Shown piece after piece: positions 15,467 to 24,391 of a DNA stretch of 64,000 bases. This DNA comes from Listeria goaensis (lineage in GTDB: Bacteria; Bacillota; Bacilli; Lactobacillales; Listeriaceae): NCBI RefSeq assembly GCF_900186125.1, contig NZ_FYBQ01000010.1, positions 55,605 to 119,604 on the forward strand, read 5' to 3'. The notes beneath the pieces were generated by a model. That model saw only the letters and a program-made list of their open reading frames with translations. It was not told the origin of the DNA and did not search any database. How positions within the stretch are numbered: the stretch's first letter is position 1; every line of letters begins with the position of its first letter. The position numbers and the translations under genes were made by a program.

Positions 15467-16429
15467 TTGAAACAAATTCGAGTAAACGGAAAAAAAGATG
15501 GAAGAAACATTTTAATCCCATGTGCAAACCTTGTCATGGGCGCAGGCGACTTCTTGCGAGCAGACAACATGGACGTGGCGGCGCAAATTTTAGACCGCTA
15601 CTTCGAATGCGGTGGCAACATTTTTGATACCGCAAGACATTACCGTCATAGTGAAAACGCCATTGGCATCTGGATGGAAGAACGCAAAAACCGCGACCGA
15701 GTCATTATCCAAACGAAAGGCTGCCACCCAGTGCGTGGCGCGCTAGACGTGCCTCGGGTGACACCAGCTGCCATTCATGAGGACATTTCAACGAGTTTAG
15801 AGATGCTTCGAACCGACCATGTGGAACTTTTTGCGCTTCACCGCGATGATGAAACTGTCCCAGTTGGGCCGCTCATGGAGGCGCTCCACAAAGAAGTAGA
15901 AGATGGCCGCGTCTATGCGATTGGCGTTTCCAATTGGGAGCTAGCGCGAATCATTGAGGCGAACGAATATGCGCAAACGCACGGTTTGACCCCACTTAGC
16001 TTTAACAGCCCCAATTTAAGCTTGCCAAAAGTCAATCGTCCGCGCTGGGAAGACTGCGTTTCGGCAGACGACACGATGATAAAATGGCACGAGCAAACTG
16101 ATTTGCCGCTCTTTTCTTGGTCAAGTCAGGCAGGTGGCTTCTTTTCAGGTAGGTTCACGAGAGATAATTTGGAAGACACCGAAATGGTCGAAGTGTATTA
16201 CAGCGAAAAGAACTGGGAACGTTACAGCCGAGCGGAAAAACTGGCACAAGAAAAAGGCGTGACACCAATTCAAATTTCACTCGCCTACGTTTTGCATCAA
16301 TCATTCCCAACAGCCGCAGTTATCGGCCCAGAAACGACGAGCGAGCTGAATTCTTCCATCGAAGCCGCTGATATTCACTTAACGCAACTGGAGGTCGACT
16401 GGCTTGACCTAAGGAGGGACAACCGATGA
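15467..16429 (+). CDS. Aldo/keto reductase family oxidoreductase
   Basis: A 320-residue (beta/alpha)8-barrel NADP(H) oxidoreductase. The AKR catalytic tetrad is visible: Asp and Tyr in FDTARHYRHSE, Lys in IIQTKGCHP and His in LFALHRDDE. The cofactor-binding end is marked by YVLHQSFPTAAVIGPET. The frame opens with GTG at 15455, but the TTG at 15467 is better spaced from the AGGTGG ribosome site. Its stop overlaps the next ATG by four bases. It should reduce or oxidise a sugar carbonyl/hydroxyl in the pathway served by the upstream PTS; the substrate is unknown. Confidence 0.82.
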   Translation: MKQIRVNGKKDGRNILIPCANLVMGAGDFLRADNMDVAAQILDRYFECGGNIFDTARHYRHSENAIGIWMEERKNRDRVIIQTKGCHPVRGALDVPRVTPAAIHEDISTSLEMLRTDHVELFALHRDDETVPVGPLMEALHKEVEDGRVYAIGVSNWELARIIEANEYAQTHGLTPLSFNSPNLSLPKVNRPRWEDCVSADDTMIKWHEQTDLPLFSWSSQAGGFFSGRFTRDNLEDTEMVEVYYSEKNWERYSRAEKLAQEKGVTPIQISLAYVLHQSFPTAAVIGPETTSELNSSIEAADIHLTQLEVDWLDLRRDNR

Positions 16430-17199
16430 GCTTCCACGACAAGATTGCCATTCAACTTTACTCCGTTCGGAAAGAAATGGAAGCAGATTTGGAAGGAACA
16501 CTGCGCCGTGTGAGCGAACTCGGCATCAAACATGTTCAGCTTGACGGCATGCGTAATAACCCGCCACTTGAAGTTGCGAGATTGCTGAAAAAGTACGACT
16601 TAAATGTTGTTGGCATGCACATTAAACACGATCGTTTCTTCGACGATTTGGACGGCATTATTTACGAAGCTTGCCTATTCGATTGTAAAATAATTTATGA
16701 TAAATACATCGAAGAAGAAGACCAAAATGAAGTAGGGTACAGGAAAACAAAGCGGGCTTTGCTAGACGTGGCGTATAAACTGGCGCCGCTAGGATTCCGA
16801 GTCGGCCTCCACAACCCCGAATACGATTTTAAATCGGAAATTGATGGCCGAATGATGATGGATTTCATTACCGACCCCGAAGCGGGCGTTTCAATCTACG
16901 CAGAACCAGACACATATTGGATTTCGGCGTCTGATGTGGACCCGGTCGAATATATCAAACGCTACTCCGGGCGCGCCCCAATTGTTCACATGAAAGATTA
17001 TATCCCGGGTTTTGAAATAACCGATATGGATCATAACTTAACGGAAATCGGTTCTGGCGCTGTCGATTTTAAAAGCATCATCGAATGGGGCGAACAAAAC
17101 GGCGTTGAGTTTTACTGCATCGAACAAGATCGTAGCAAGCTAGACATGTTCGAAAGCTTAGCAACTAGCATCAAAGCCTTAAAAGCGATTCAGCTTTAA
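16426..17199 (+). CDS. Sugar-phosphate isomerase/epimerase (AP-endonuclease 2-like TIM barrel)
   Basis: A 257-residue xylose-isomerase-like TIM barrel of the IolE/YcjR type. Visible features include KIAIQLYSVRKEME at the N-terminus, a central HNPEYDF, the metal-ligand segment PIVHMKDY near residue 187 and EIGSGAVDFKSII near 208, ending with a YCIEQD strand. Members of this group isomerise, epimerise or dehydrate sugar derivatives, often 3-keto or inosose compounds, next to a dehydrogenase partner. It is translationally coupled (ATGA overlap) to the aldo/keto reductase, arguing for sequential steps. It is the last gene of the PTS operon. Confidence 0.8.
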   Translation: MSFHDKIAIQLYSVRKEMEADLEGTLRRVSELGIKHVQLDGMRNNPPLEVARLLKKYDLNVVGMHIKHDRFFDDLDGIIYEACLFDCKIIYDKYIEEEDQNEVGYRKTKRALLDVAYKLAPLGFRVGLHNPEYDFKSEIDGRMMMDFITDPEAGVSIYAEPDTYWISASDVDPVEYIKRYSGRAPIVHMKDYIPGFEITDMDHNLTEIGSGAVDFKSIIEWGEQNGVEFYCIEQDRSKLDMFESLATSIKALKAIQL

Positions 17200-17329
17200 A
17201 TAGAAACACGCGCAACCCCCTCTTTTGAATAAATACAAGTGGATATCTAAAGAGACTTTTTTTATCATTTGTGTTTAGATGAACAAGACTTGTAAACAGT
17301 CATAACATCATTAGAAAAGAGGGATTAAG

Positions 17330-18057
17330 ATGAAAAGATTTATTAAAAAAGCTATTTTAACGACAATTATTGCTCTAGCTTTGATGCAAGTAACAGGGAC
17401 ACAAGTAAGGGCATCTGCAATTGGGTAGAGGAGACGGGGGATATCCTTAGTGATTTGGATAGTTATTTAGATAACTACTCTGTAGAAACAGCAGAAGAAA
17501 ATGGGGTGGAAAATGCCAATAGTGAAACTATTCGAAATGATATCAATGAACTCAAAGAAGAACTTGCTAACTTAAGTGAAGAAGAACAAGAAAAGCTAGC
17601 ATATTATTTCAGTGATCCAGAGGCAATGCAAGCTGCAATCGAAGATGATGCTAATGAGGATGTAATTATTGAATCAGAAGATGTGTTTGAGTCAACAAAA
17701 CCTTTATTAAAAGCTGGAGTAACTAAAACTCGTAATGCTACACATAGCTATTCGATGAAATTTTTCGGCATTACTATGACTAAATATGTGGTTTCAGTTA
17801 AGTATACAACTAGTGGAGGGACGGTTAAATCTATAGTATCTTCCTCGGGCTACGTGGATAAGAATTATAACCCAACTGTTAAAACAAGCCGTATCGAAAA
17901 AAATGCTTGGATTGCAAACAATCGAGCAAAAACGACATCACGTTTTAAATATAGTTTAGTTCATAAGGAGTACGGGGTTGAGTTAGGGACTATAACAGTA
18001 CATGTAGAAGGAACCTCAGGTGGTGGTAAGTATAACGGATATGCTAAGATTAGTTGA
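17330..18057 (+). pseudogene. Secreted protein gene with a frameshift just after the signal peptide
   Basis: The ATG at 17330 follows AAGAGGGATT and encodes a clear Sec signal peptide (MKRFIKKA..., hydrophobic core, ending VRASA), but this frame stops at a TAG at 17426-17428. The +2 frame continues without a break from about 17420 to 18057 and encodes an acidic, Glu/Asn-rich segment and then a basic Ser/Thr-rich domain (about residues 110-230). Adding one A in GCAATT would join them as ASA-NWVEETG, with the AXA site exactly at the junction. So the gene has lost one base, or the assembly has an error. The family is not recognised. The terminator at 18078 serves it. Confidence 0.75.
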
Positions 18058-18077
18058 ATAGTAAGTTTTTTGTAATT

Positions 18078-18120
18078 AAAAACACGCACTCTCCAATGGC
18101 TGGTCAGTGCGTGTTTTATT
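18078..18120 (+). terminator. Intrinsic terminator after the secreted-protein gene
   Basis: AAAACACGCACT at 18079-18090 pairs with AGTGCGTGTTTT at 18106-18117, followed by TATT. A- and T-runs on both sides would also allow function on the minus strand. Confidence 0.85.
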
Positions 18121-18224
18121 GCTGTTAACTTGAAATCTAGTGTACAGGGCTGCAGCGGGTGTAGCCTATCTATATTTTATAGTTTCGGCTTTGCGCATAG
18201 TGATTACTATAACTTAGATATTGG

Positions 18225-18479
18225 TCAATTAATTTTACCTTTTGATAGAAAAAAAGTTATGGCACCAATTAACATTAGTACAATGATGACAGTTGATAAT
18301 ACAATACTTATAATGGAAATGATTTTTGTACTCTTATTAATAGTGTTTGGATTAGTCCGCACTGCGTTTCTGCTAATTATTAATGTAGGGATTGCAATGA
18401 TTAGTCCAAATGGTATAAATAAAGAAATAATAGAAAAAAACATGGTCCAAAGTTCTTTTCTTTTTTGTGTTAAAGCCAT
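18225..18479 (-). CDS. Small two-helix membrane protein
   Basis: An 84-residue protein with a short basic N-terminus and two hydrophobic helices (about residues 13-35 and 50-76), separated by a polar RNAVRTNPNTINKS loop. It resembles DUF4190-type small membrane proteins but is not firmly assigned. The ATG at 18479 has TTGGAGG seven bases upstream on the minus strand, which supports real coding. A longer plus-strand frame (18130-18633) overlaps it but has no ribosome site. A small unknown gene sits at the same place, beside rpsL, in L. monocytogenes. Confidence 0.65.
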   Translation of the reverse strand: MALTQKRKELWTMFFSIISLFIPFGLIIAIPTLIISRNAVRTNPNTINKSTKIISIISIVLSTVIIVLMLIGAITFFLSKGKIN

Positions 18480-18565
18480 CTTGAGCCTCCAATGTATGTT
18501 ATGTCTAAGCCTATTTTACTTTCTTTCAATTTCTTTGGCAAGATACAGAAGGAACTCACGTAAAG

Positions 18566-18597
18566 CACTTGACATGAAACCCGTCAAGTGTTACTAT
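18566..18597 (+). promoter_or_regulatory. Promoter of the rpsL-rpsG-fusA(-tuf) operon with overlapping inverted repeat
   Basis: TTGACA (18569-18574) and TACTAT (18592-18597) are 17 bases apart, 137 bases before rpsL. The perfect 8-bp inverted repeat CACTTGAC/GTCAAGTG (18566-18573 and 18583-18590) overlaps the -35 box and the spacer, so a repressor bound there would block RNA polymerase. Confidence 0.75.
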
Positions 18598-18733
18598 ATT
18601 CAAGGTGCCTCACCTATAGAGGTCTTGAAATAATGAATGTTGTAGTACGCATCTACAGCAGTTTTATTTTTTCGAAAAAATGAACCACCTGGATGTGTGG
18701 AACTACTAAACCGAGAAAGGAGGAACCTATCCA

Positions 18734-19153
18734 ATGCCTACTATTAACCAATTAGTTCGCAAACCGCGTCAATCTAAATCTAAGAAATCTGACTCTCCAG
18801 CACTTAACAAAGGGCTTAACACTTTCAAGCGTGAACTTACTAACGTGAATTCACCGCAAAAACGTGGTGTTTGTACTCGTGTTGGTACAATGACTCCAAA
18901 GAAACCTAACTCCGCGCTTCGTAAATATGCTCGTGTGCGCTTAAGTAACGGTATCGAAGTAACGGCTTATATCCCAGGTATCGGACACAACTTACAAGAG
19001 CACAGTGTTGTTCTTATTCGTGGTGGACGTGTAAAAGATTTACCAGGGGTACGTTATCATATCGTGCGTGGTGCTCTTGACACTGCTGGTGTTGAAAATA
19101 GAGGACAAAGTCGTTCTAAATACGGAACGAAAAAACCTAAAGCAAGTAAATAA
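18734..19153 (+). CDS. rpsL: 30S ribosomal protein S12
   Basis: 139 residues, decoding-centre protein of the small subunit. The universally conserved [11 protein letters not shown] loop and the [13 protein letters not shown] loop are both intact; these hold the lysines whose mutation gives streptomycin resistance, and here they have the sensitive wild-type form. AAAGGAGG is placed 9 bases before the ATG. A 137-base region between the promoter and the gene may act as an mRNA leader. First gene of the str operon. Confidence 0.97.
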   Translation: MPTINQLVRKPRQSKSKKSDSPALNKGLNTFKRELTNVNSPQKRGVCTRVGTMTPKKPNSALRKYARVRLSNGIEVTAYIPGIGHNLQEHSVVLIRGGRVKDLPGVRYHIVRGALDTAGVENRGQSRSKYGTKKPKASK

Positions 19154-19191
19154 TTTTTTAAAATTCTATCCTTATGAAAGGAGGATATCCA

Positions 19192-19662
19192 ATGCCTCGT
19201 AAAGGTCCTGTTGCTAAACGTGACGTGTTGCCAGATCCTATTTATAATTCGAAATTGGTAACTCGCTTAATTAATAAAATGATGGTTGATGGTAAACGTG
19301 GAAAATCCCAAGCAATTTTATACGCTGCTTTTGACATCATTAAAGAAGAAACTGGTAATGATCCGATGGAAGTTTTTGATCAAGCGATTAAAAACATCAT
19401 GCCAGTTCTTGAAGTAAAAGCTCGTCGTGTCGGTGGTGCAAACTATCAAGTTCCAATCGAAGTGCGTCCAGATCGTCGTACTACTCTTGGTCTTCGTTGG
19501 TTAGTAAACTATGCACGTCTTCGTGGTGAAAGAACGATGGAACTTCGTCTTGCGCGCGAAATCATGGATGCTGCTAATAATACGGGTTCTTCTGTTAAGA
19601 AACGTGAAGATACTCATAAAATGGCAGATGCAAACAGAGCATTCGCTCATTATCGTTGGTAA
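19192..19662 (+). CDS. rpsG: 30S ribosomal protein S7
   Basis: 156 residues, primary 16S rRNA-binding protein that nucleates assembly of the 30S head. The N-terminus [16 protein letters not shown] and the C-terminal [20 protein letters not shown] are standard. The frame opens 18 bases upstream, but the ATG at 19192 follows AAAGGAGG at normal spacing. In many bacteria S7 is the autoregulator of this operon; no S7-binding site was identified here. Confidence 0.97.
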   Translation: MPRKGPVAKRDVLPDPIYNSKLVTRLINKMMVDGKRGKSQAILYAAFDIIKEETGNDPMEVFDQAIKNIMPVLEVKARRVGGANYQVPIEVRPDRRTTLGLRWLVNYARLRGERTMELRLAREIMDAANNTGSSVKKREDTHKMADANRAFAHYRW

Positions 19663-19740
19663 TATTAAGTTTTATCAGCATAAATTAAACTCGAAAAGGC
19701 TAATCGCCTAAAAAACGTTTTATGGAAGGAGAAAGAAAAC

Positions 19741-21828
19741 ATGGCAAGAGAGTTCTCCTTAGAAAAGACTCGTAATATTGGTATTATGGCGCACATTGAT
19801 GCGGGTAAAACTACTACTACTGAGCGTATTCTTTTCTATACAGGGCGTATTCACAAAATTGGTGAAACGCATGAAGGTGCCTCCCAAATGGACTGGATGG
19901 AGCAAGAGCAAGAACGTGGTATCACTATCACTTCTGCTGCGACAACAGCACAATGGAATGGTTACCGCGTAAATATCATCGATACACCGGGACACGTAGA
20001 CTTCACAGTTGAAGTTGAACGTTCACTTCGTGTACTTGATGGCGCTGTTGCGGTTCTAGATGCACAATCTGGTGTAGAACCACAAACAGAAACTGTTTGG
20101 CGTCAAGCTACTACTTACGGGGTTCCTCGTGTAGTATTCGTCAACAAAATGGATAAAATTGGTGCAGATTTCTTATATTCTGTAGGCACTTTACATGATC
20201 GTCTTGATGCAAATGCACATCCAATTCAATTACCAATCGGTGCTGAAGATACTTTCACTGGTATCATTGATTTAATTGAAATGAATGCACTATTTTATGA
20301 AGACGATTTAGGTAACGATCCTCATATTAAAGAAATTCCTGAAGATATGAAAGATCTTGCTGAAGAATATCATGGTAAACTAATCGAGGCAGTTGCTGAA
20401 CTTGATGAAGAACTTATGATGAAATATCTTGAAGGTGAAGAAATTACGAAAGATGAGCTTAAAGCAGCGATCCGTAAAGGAACACTTGCAGTTGAGTTTT
20501 ATCCAGTAGTATGTGGTACAGCATTTAAAAACAAAGGTGTTCAACCAATGCTTGATGCTGTTATCGATTACCTTCCAGCACCAACTGACGTTCCTTCTAT
20601 CAAAGGTGTTTTACCTGATGGTGAAGAATCTGAACGTCATGCAAGTGATGAGGAACCATTCTCTTCTCTAGCATTTAAAGTTATGACTGACCCTTATGTA
20701 GGTCGTTTAACTTTCTTCCGCGTTTACTCTGGTACTTTGAACTCTGGTTCTTACGTACAAAACTCAACTAAAGGTAAACGTGAACGTGTAGGTCGTATCC
20801 TACAAATGCACGCCAATCACCGTGAGGAAATCGATATCGTTTACTCTGGTGACATCGCTGCAGCTGTAGGTCTTAAAGATACTACAACTGGGGACACTCT
20901 ATGTGATGAAAAGAACCAAATTATCTTAGAATCTATGGAATTCCCAGAACCAGTTATCTCGGTTGCGATTGAGCCTAAATCAAAAGCTGACCAAGATAAA
21001 ATGGGTCAAGCTCTTGCTAAATTAGCAGAGGAAGATCCAACTTTCCGTACTGAAACAAATACGGAAACTGGACAAACTATCATCTCCGGTATGGGTGAGC
21101 TTCACTTAGATATCCTTGTTGACCGTATGAAACGTGAATTCAAGGTTGAGGCTAACGTAGGTGCGCCTCAAGTATCTTACCGTGAAACATTCCGCACATC
21201 AGCACAAGTCGAAGGTAAATTCGTTCGTCAATCTGGTGGTCGTGGTCAATATGGTCACGTTTGGATTGAATTCGCTCCTAACGAAGAAGGTAAAGGTTTT
21301 GAATTTGAAAATGCAATTGTCGGTGGGGTTGTTCCACGTGAATACATTCCAGCTGTCCAAGCAGGTCTTGAAGGCGCACTAGATAATGGTGTACTTGCAG
21401 GCTATCCGTTAATTGATATCAAAGCAAAACTATATGATGGATCTTACCATGACGTTGACTCCAACGAAATGGCATTTAAAGTAGCTGCAAGCATGGCGCT
21501 TCGTAATGCTGCTAAAAAATGTGATCCAGTTATTTTAGAACCAATCATGTCTGTTGAAGTTGTTATCCCAGAAGAATATCTTGGTGATATCATGGGTAAC
21601 ATCACAAGCCGTCGTGGACGTGTAGATGGTATGGAAGCTCGCGGAAACGCTCAAGTTGTTCGTGCTTTCGTTCCACTTGCTGAAATGTTCGGTTATGCAA
21701 CTGACTTACGTTCTGCAACTCAAGGTCGCGGTACTTACACAATGCAATTTGACCACTACGAAGAAGTTCCTAAATCTATTGCAGAAGACATTATCAAGAA
21801 AAACGGTGGAAATAAAGACGAAGATTAA
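19741..21828 (+). CDS. fusA: Elongation factor G
   Basis: 695 residues, the GTPase that drives tRNA-mRNA translocation. The G1 loop [12 protein letters not shown] (about residues 17-28), the G2/switch region [12 protein letters not shown]3 DTPGH and G4 NKMD are all intact, and domains II to V follow at full length. Codon use is strongly biased to the codons of highly expressed genes, like the other translation genes here. GGAGGAA-type ribosome site (ATGGAAGGAG) upstream. Confidence 0.98.
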   Translation: MAREFSLEKTRNIGIMAHIDAGKTTTTERILFYTGRIHKIGETHEGASQMDWMEQEQERGITITSAATTAQWNGYRVNIIDTPGHVDFTVEVERSLRVLDGAVAVLDAQSGVEPQTETVWRQATTYGVPRVVFVNKMDKIGADFLYSVGTLHDRLDANAHPIQLPIGAEDTFTGIIDLIEMNALFYEDDLGNDPHIKEIPEDMKDLAEEYHGKLIEAVAELDEELMMKYLEGEEITKDELKAAIRKGTLAVEFYPVVCGTAFKNKGVQPMLDAVIDYLPAPTDVPSIKGVLPDGEESERHASDEEPFSSLAFKVMTDPYVGRLTFFRVYSGTLNSGSYVQNSTKGKRERVGRILQMHANHREEIDIVYSGDIAAAVGLKDTTTGDTLCDEKNQIILESMEFPEPVISVAIEPKSKADQDKMGQALAKLAEEDPTFRTETNTETGQTIISGMGELHLDILVDRMKREFKVEANVGAPQVSYRETFRTSAQVEGKFVRQSGGRGQYGHVWIEFAPNEEGKGFEFENAIVGGVVPREYIPAVQAGLEGALDNGVLAGYPLIDIKAKLYDGSYHDVDSNEMAFKVAASMALRNAAKKCDPVILEPIMSVEVVIPEEYLGDIMGNITSRRGRVDGMEARGNAQVVRAFVPLAEMFGYATDLRSATQGRGTYTMQFDHYEEVPKSIAEDIIKKNGGNKDED

Positions 21829-21852
21829 TCTCTTCTGATTTAACGCAATGAA

Positions 21853-21881
21853 TTGCATTTTTGCTCGATTTCTTGTATAAC
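21853..21881 (+). promoter_or_regulatory. Candidate internal promoter for tuf
   Basis: TTGCAT (21853-21858) and TATAAC (21876-21881) are separated by 17 bases in the fusA-tuf gap. tuf often needs extra transcription because EF-Tu is made in excess of EF-G. Confidence 0.5.
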
Positions 21882-21898
21882 ATTAGTTAGAAGTATCT

Positions 21899-21919
21899 AC
21901 TAAATGAATTTCATTTAGT
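21899..21919 (+). repeat. Tight 9-bp hairpin in the tuf 5' leader
   Basis: ACTAAATGA and TCATTTAGT form a perfect stem around a three-base loop, 45 bases before the tuf start. No T-run follows. It may protect or shape the tuf mRNA 5' end. Confidence 0.55.
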
Positions 21920-21963
21920 GACTTAAATATCATTTTTTCAAACATTGAGGAGGATTTTATAAA

Positions 21964-23151
21964 ATGGCAAAAGAAAAATTTGACCGCTCTAAACCCCATG
22001 TTAACGTTGGTACAATTGGACACGTCGATCATGGTAAAACTACTTTAACAGCAGCTATCACTACTGTTTTATCTAAAAAAGGTTTTGCACAAGCTTCTGC
22101 ATATGACCAAATTGATGGTGCTCCAGAAGAACGCGAACGTGGAATCACAATCTCTACAGCACACGTAGAGTACGAAACTGAAAACCGTCACTATGCACAC
22201 GTTGACTGCCCAGGACATGCTGACTATGTTAAAAACATGATCACTGGTGCTGCACAAATGGACGGTGGGATCTTAGTAGTATCTGCTGCTGATGGCCCAA
22301 TGCCACAAACTCGTGAGCACATCTTACTTTCTCGTCAAGTAGGTGTTCCTTACATCGTTGTATTCTTAAACAAATGCGACATGGTTGATGATGAAGAATT
22401 ATTAGAATTAGTTGAAATGGAAGTTCGTGATCTATTATCTGAATACGAATTCCCTGGTGACGATATTCCTGTAATTAAAGGTTCTGCTCTTAAAGCTCTT
22501 GAAGGTGACGCAGCTTGGGAAGAAAAAATCTACGAATTAATGGATGCAGTAGATTCTTATATCCCAACTCCAGAACGTGATAAAGCTAAACCATTCATGA
22601 TGCCAGTTGAGGATGTATTCTCTATCACTGGTCGTGGTACAGTTGCAACTGGACGTGTTGAGCGTGGTGAAGTTCGTGTTGGTGATGAAATCGAAATCAT
22701 CGGTATCGAAACTGAAACTTCCAAAACAACTGTTACAGGTGTAGAAATGTTCCGTAAGCTTCTTGATTATGCAGAAGCTGGCGATAACATTGGTGCATTG
22801 CTTCGTGGTGTTGCGCGTGAAGATATCCAACGTGGTCAAGTATTAGCTAAACCAGGTTCGATTACTCCACACACGAACTTCAAAGCTGAAACTTATGTTT
22901 TATCTAAAGAAGAAGGTGGACGTCATACTCCATTCTTCAATAACTACCGTCCACAATTCTATTTCCGTACAACTGACGTAACTGGTATCGTTACTTTACC
23001 AGAAGGTACTGAAATGGTTATGCCTGGCGATAACGTAGAATTAACTGTTGAACTAATCGCGCCAATCGCGATTGAAGACGGTACTAAATTCTCTATCCGT
23101 GAAGGTGGACGTACTGTAGGAGCTGGCGTTGTTTCCAGCATTCAAAAATAA
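21964..23151 (+). CDS. tuf: Elongation factor Tu
   Basis: 395 residues, the GTPase that delivers aminoacyl-tRNA to the ribosome. G-motifs [15 protein letters not shown] and NKCD are intact and the effector region [14 protein letters not shown] is canonical; domains II and III are complete. GAGGAGG-type site 10 bases upstream. Very strong codon bias. It ends before a strong intrinsic terminator that closes the str operon. Confidence 0.98.
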   Translation: MAKEKFDRSKPHVNVGTIGHVDHGKTTLTAAITTVLSKKGFAQASAYDQIDGAPEERERGITISTAHVEYETENRHYAHVDCPGHADYVKNMITGAAQMDGGILVVSAADGPMPQTREHILLSRQVGVPYIVVFLNKCDMVDDEELLELVEMEVRDLLSEYEFPGDDIPVIKGSALKALEGDAAWEEKIYELMDAVDSYIPTPERDKAKPFMMPVEDVFSITGRGTVATGRVERGEVRVGDEIEIIGIETETSKTTVTGVEMFRKLLDYAEAGDNIGALLRGVAREDIQRGQVLAKPGSITPHTNFKAETYVLSKEEGGRHTPFFNNYRPQFYFRTTDVTGIVTLPEGTEMVMPGDNVELTVELIAPIAIEDGTKFSIREGGRTVGAGVVSSIQK

Positions 23152-23165
23152 TTAACAATAACTTA

Positions 23166-23199
23166 AAACCAGCGGGACAATAGTTCCGCTGGTTTTTTT
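23166..23199 (+). terminator. Intrinsic terminator of the str operon
   Basis: AACCAGCGG pairs with CCGCTGGTT, followed by seven T residues. Confidence 0.92.
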
Positions 23200-23225
23200 A
23201 CGTCTAAAATTGGTATACTTATTAT
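23197..23225 (+). promoter_or_regulatory. Candidate promoter of the DUF4003 gene
   Basis: TTTACG (23197-23202), 17-base spacer and TATTAT (23220-23225), starting right at the end of the tuf terminator T-run. Confidence 0.45.
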
Positions 23226-23252
23226 GGATGCAAGATAAAGGAGTGTAGCGAA

Positions 23253-24257
23253 TTGGCAAATGAATTAAGTTATGTAGATGAATTAACACAACTGCTTTCC
23301 GAAAACTATGAACGGATTCGGAAAAGTAAAGTAAACTTTGTAGATAAACGAATTCGTTTTTTAATCGCAAGACTTTTTACGGGGAAAAATGAGTTAGTCG
23401 ATGCAGAACGATTTTTTGCCGCGGACCGCGCGATAAAATCTGAATTAGGCTTTTTTACCGCCCTGAATGGAAATGTTCGGGCGTCGCTAGCGGGGCTTTT
23501 AGTAGCCGATGGAACCGATGATAGGTCGGATGTGTTGCGCCTCATTCAGCATTACCGCGAACTGGTTGAGGTGAAATTTGGCAGGTCAGAGTTCACCTAT
23601 TTTGCGGCATATTTACTTTTGAAACAGGAGAATGCGGATAGTGTAGCGACAGCAAAACGGGCGAAGGAAATTTATACATGCCTCAAAAAATTTCATCCTT
23701 TTTTAACCGGACCAGAAGATGCAACGGCAAGTGTGATGCTAGCATCGCTTGATACCTCGCTCTCGGCGCAAGAAATTGCTGACATTGTAGAGTTTTATTT
23801 CCAAGAGTTTGCGGACTTGGATTTCCATAAAAACAATGGCTTGCAGGCGCTTGCGGCAACAGCAGCCCTACTTTATGGTAAAAAGGATCGCATATTTGTG
23901 ACGCGTGTCAGAACGCTTTTAAATGAGCTGGACAAAAAAGGGATTAAAGTGAAGGAACTATACTATAATACCATTGGAATTTTAGCGTATGTAAATGACG
24001 GGGCTAAACTGGATGCGCACTTTTTCGAACTCGTTTCAGAGCTTAGCCAAGTTTCGGGATTAAAGTTTTTCGGAAAAACATTTTATACGGCACTTGCGCT
24101 TAGTCTGTATACTGAAGAAGTGACTGGAAAAATGAACCAAGCGCAAATTGAAAATTTAATGGTCAGTGTGCACGTCTTAATTGCCATTGAGCAAGCAAGT
24201 GCAGCGGCCGCAGCCGCGGCGGCTAGCGCTGCAGCAGCAAATAGTTCGAGTAATTAA
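23253..24257 (+). CDS. DUF4003 family protein
   Basis: A 334-residue, mostly helical cytoplasmic protein. The features match DUF4003: N-terminal VDKRIRFLIARLFT, a central GLLVADGTDDRSDVLRLIQHYREL and FLTGPEDATASVMLA. It starts with TTG after AAAGGAGTG at good spacing. The C-terminus is an odd low-complexity tail of about 20 residues, mainly Ala with Ser and Asn. The function is unknown. It is a single gene between two terminators. Confidence 0.8.
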   Translation: MANELSYVDELTQLLSENYERIRKSKVNFVDKRIRFLIARLFTGKNELVDAERFFAADRAIKSELGFFTALNGNVRASLAGLLVADGTDDRSDVLRLIQHYRELVEVKFGRSEFTYFAAYLLLKQENADSVATAKRAKEIYTCLKKFHPFLTGPEDATASVMLASLDTSLSAQEIADIVEFYFQEFADLDFHKNNGLQALAATAALLYGKKDRIFVTRVRTLLNELDKKGIKVKELYYNTIGILAYVNDGAKLDAHFFELVSELSQVSGLKFFGKTFYTALALSLYTEEVTGKMNQAQIENLMVSVHVLIAIEQASAAAAAAAASAAAANSSSN

Positions 24258-24298
24258 ATTAAACCCGTTGTCATAAGTCTAGTATACGTTTTCTACAA

Positions 24299-24330
24299 AC
24301 AAAACCTGTTCAATACTGAACAGGTTTTGT
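24299..24330. terminator. Bidirectional intrinsic terminator after the DUF4003 gene
   Basis: A 14-bp perfect stem, ACAAAACCTGTTCA with TGAACAGGTTTTGT, around a four-base loop. There is only a short T-rich tail. Confidence 0.75.
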
Positions 24331-24391
24331 TGTGTCCTACTTTGGGAACTAATAGGAGGTGGCGCAATCACTGAATAAAGGAGGACTTTAG

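Noticed and set aside
17420..17430. Programmed frameshift at the secreted-protein gene
   Set aside because: There is no slippery heptamer or stimulatory structure, and the shift lies at a plain GCAATTGGG; a mutation or sequence error is simpler.
18130..18633. 167-codon plus-strand frame overlapping the small minus-strand membrane gene
   Set aside because: No ribosome site before its start, and the opposite strand has a good one with a normal two-helix protein; it also runs into the rpsL promoter.
24190..24257. Alanine-rich tail of the DUF4003 protein as a regulatory repeat
   Set aside because: It is coding low-complexity sequence of mixed Ala/Ser codons without an exact nucleotide repeat unit.
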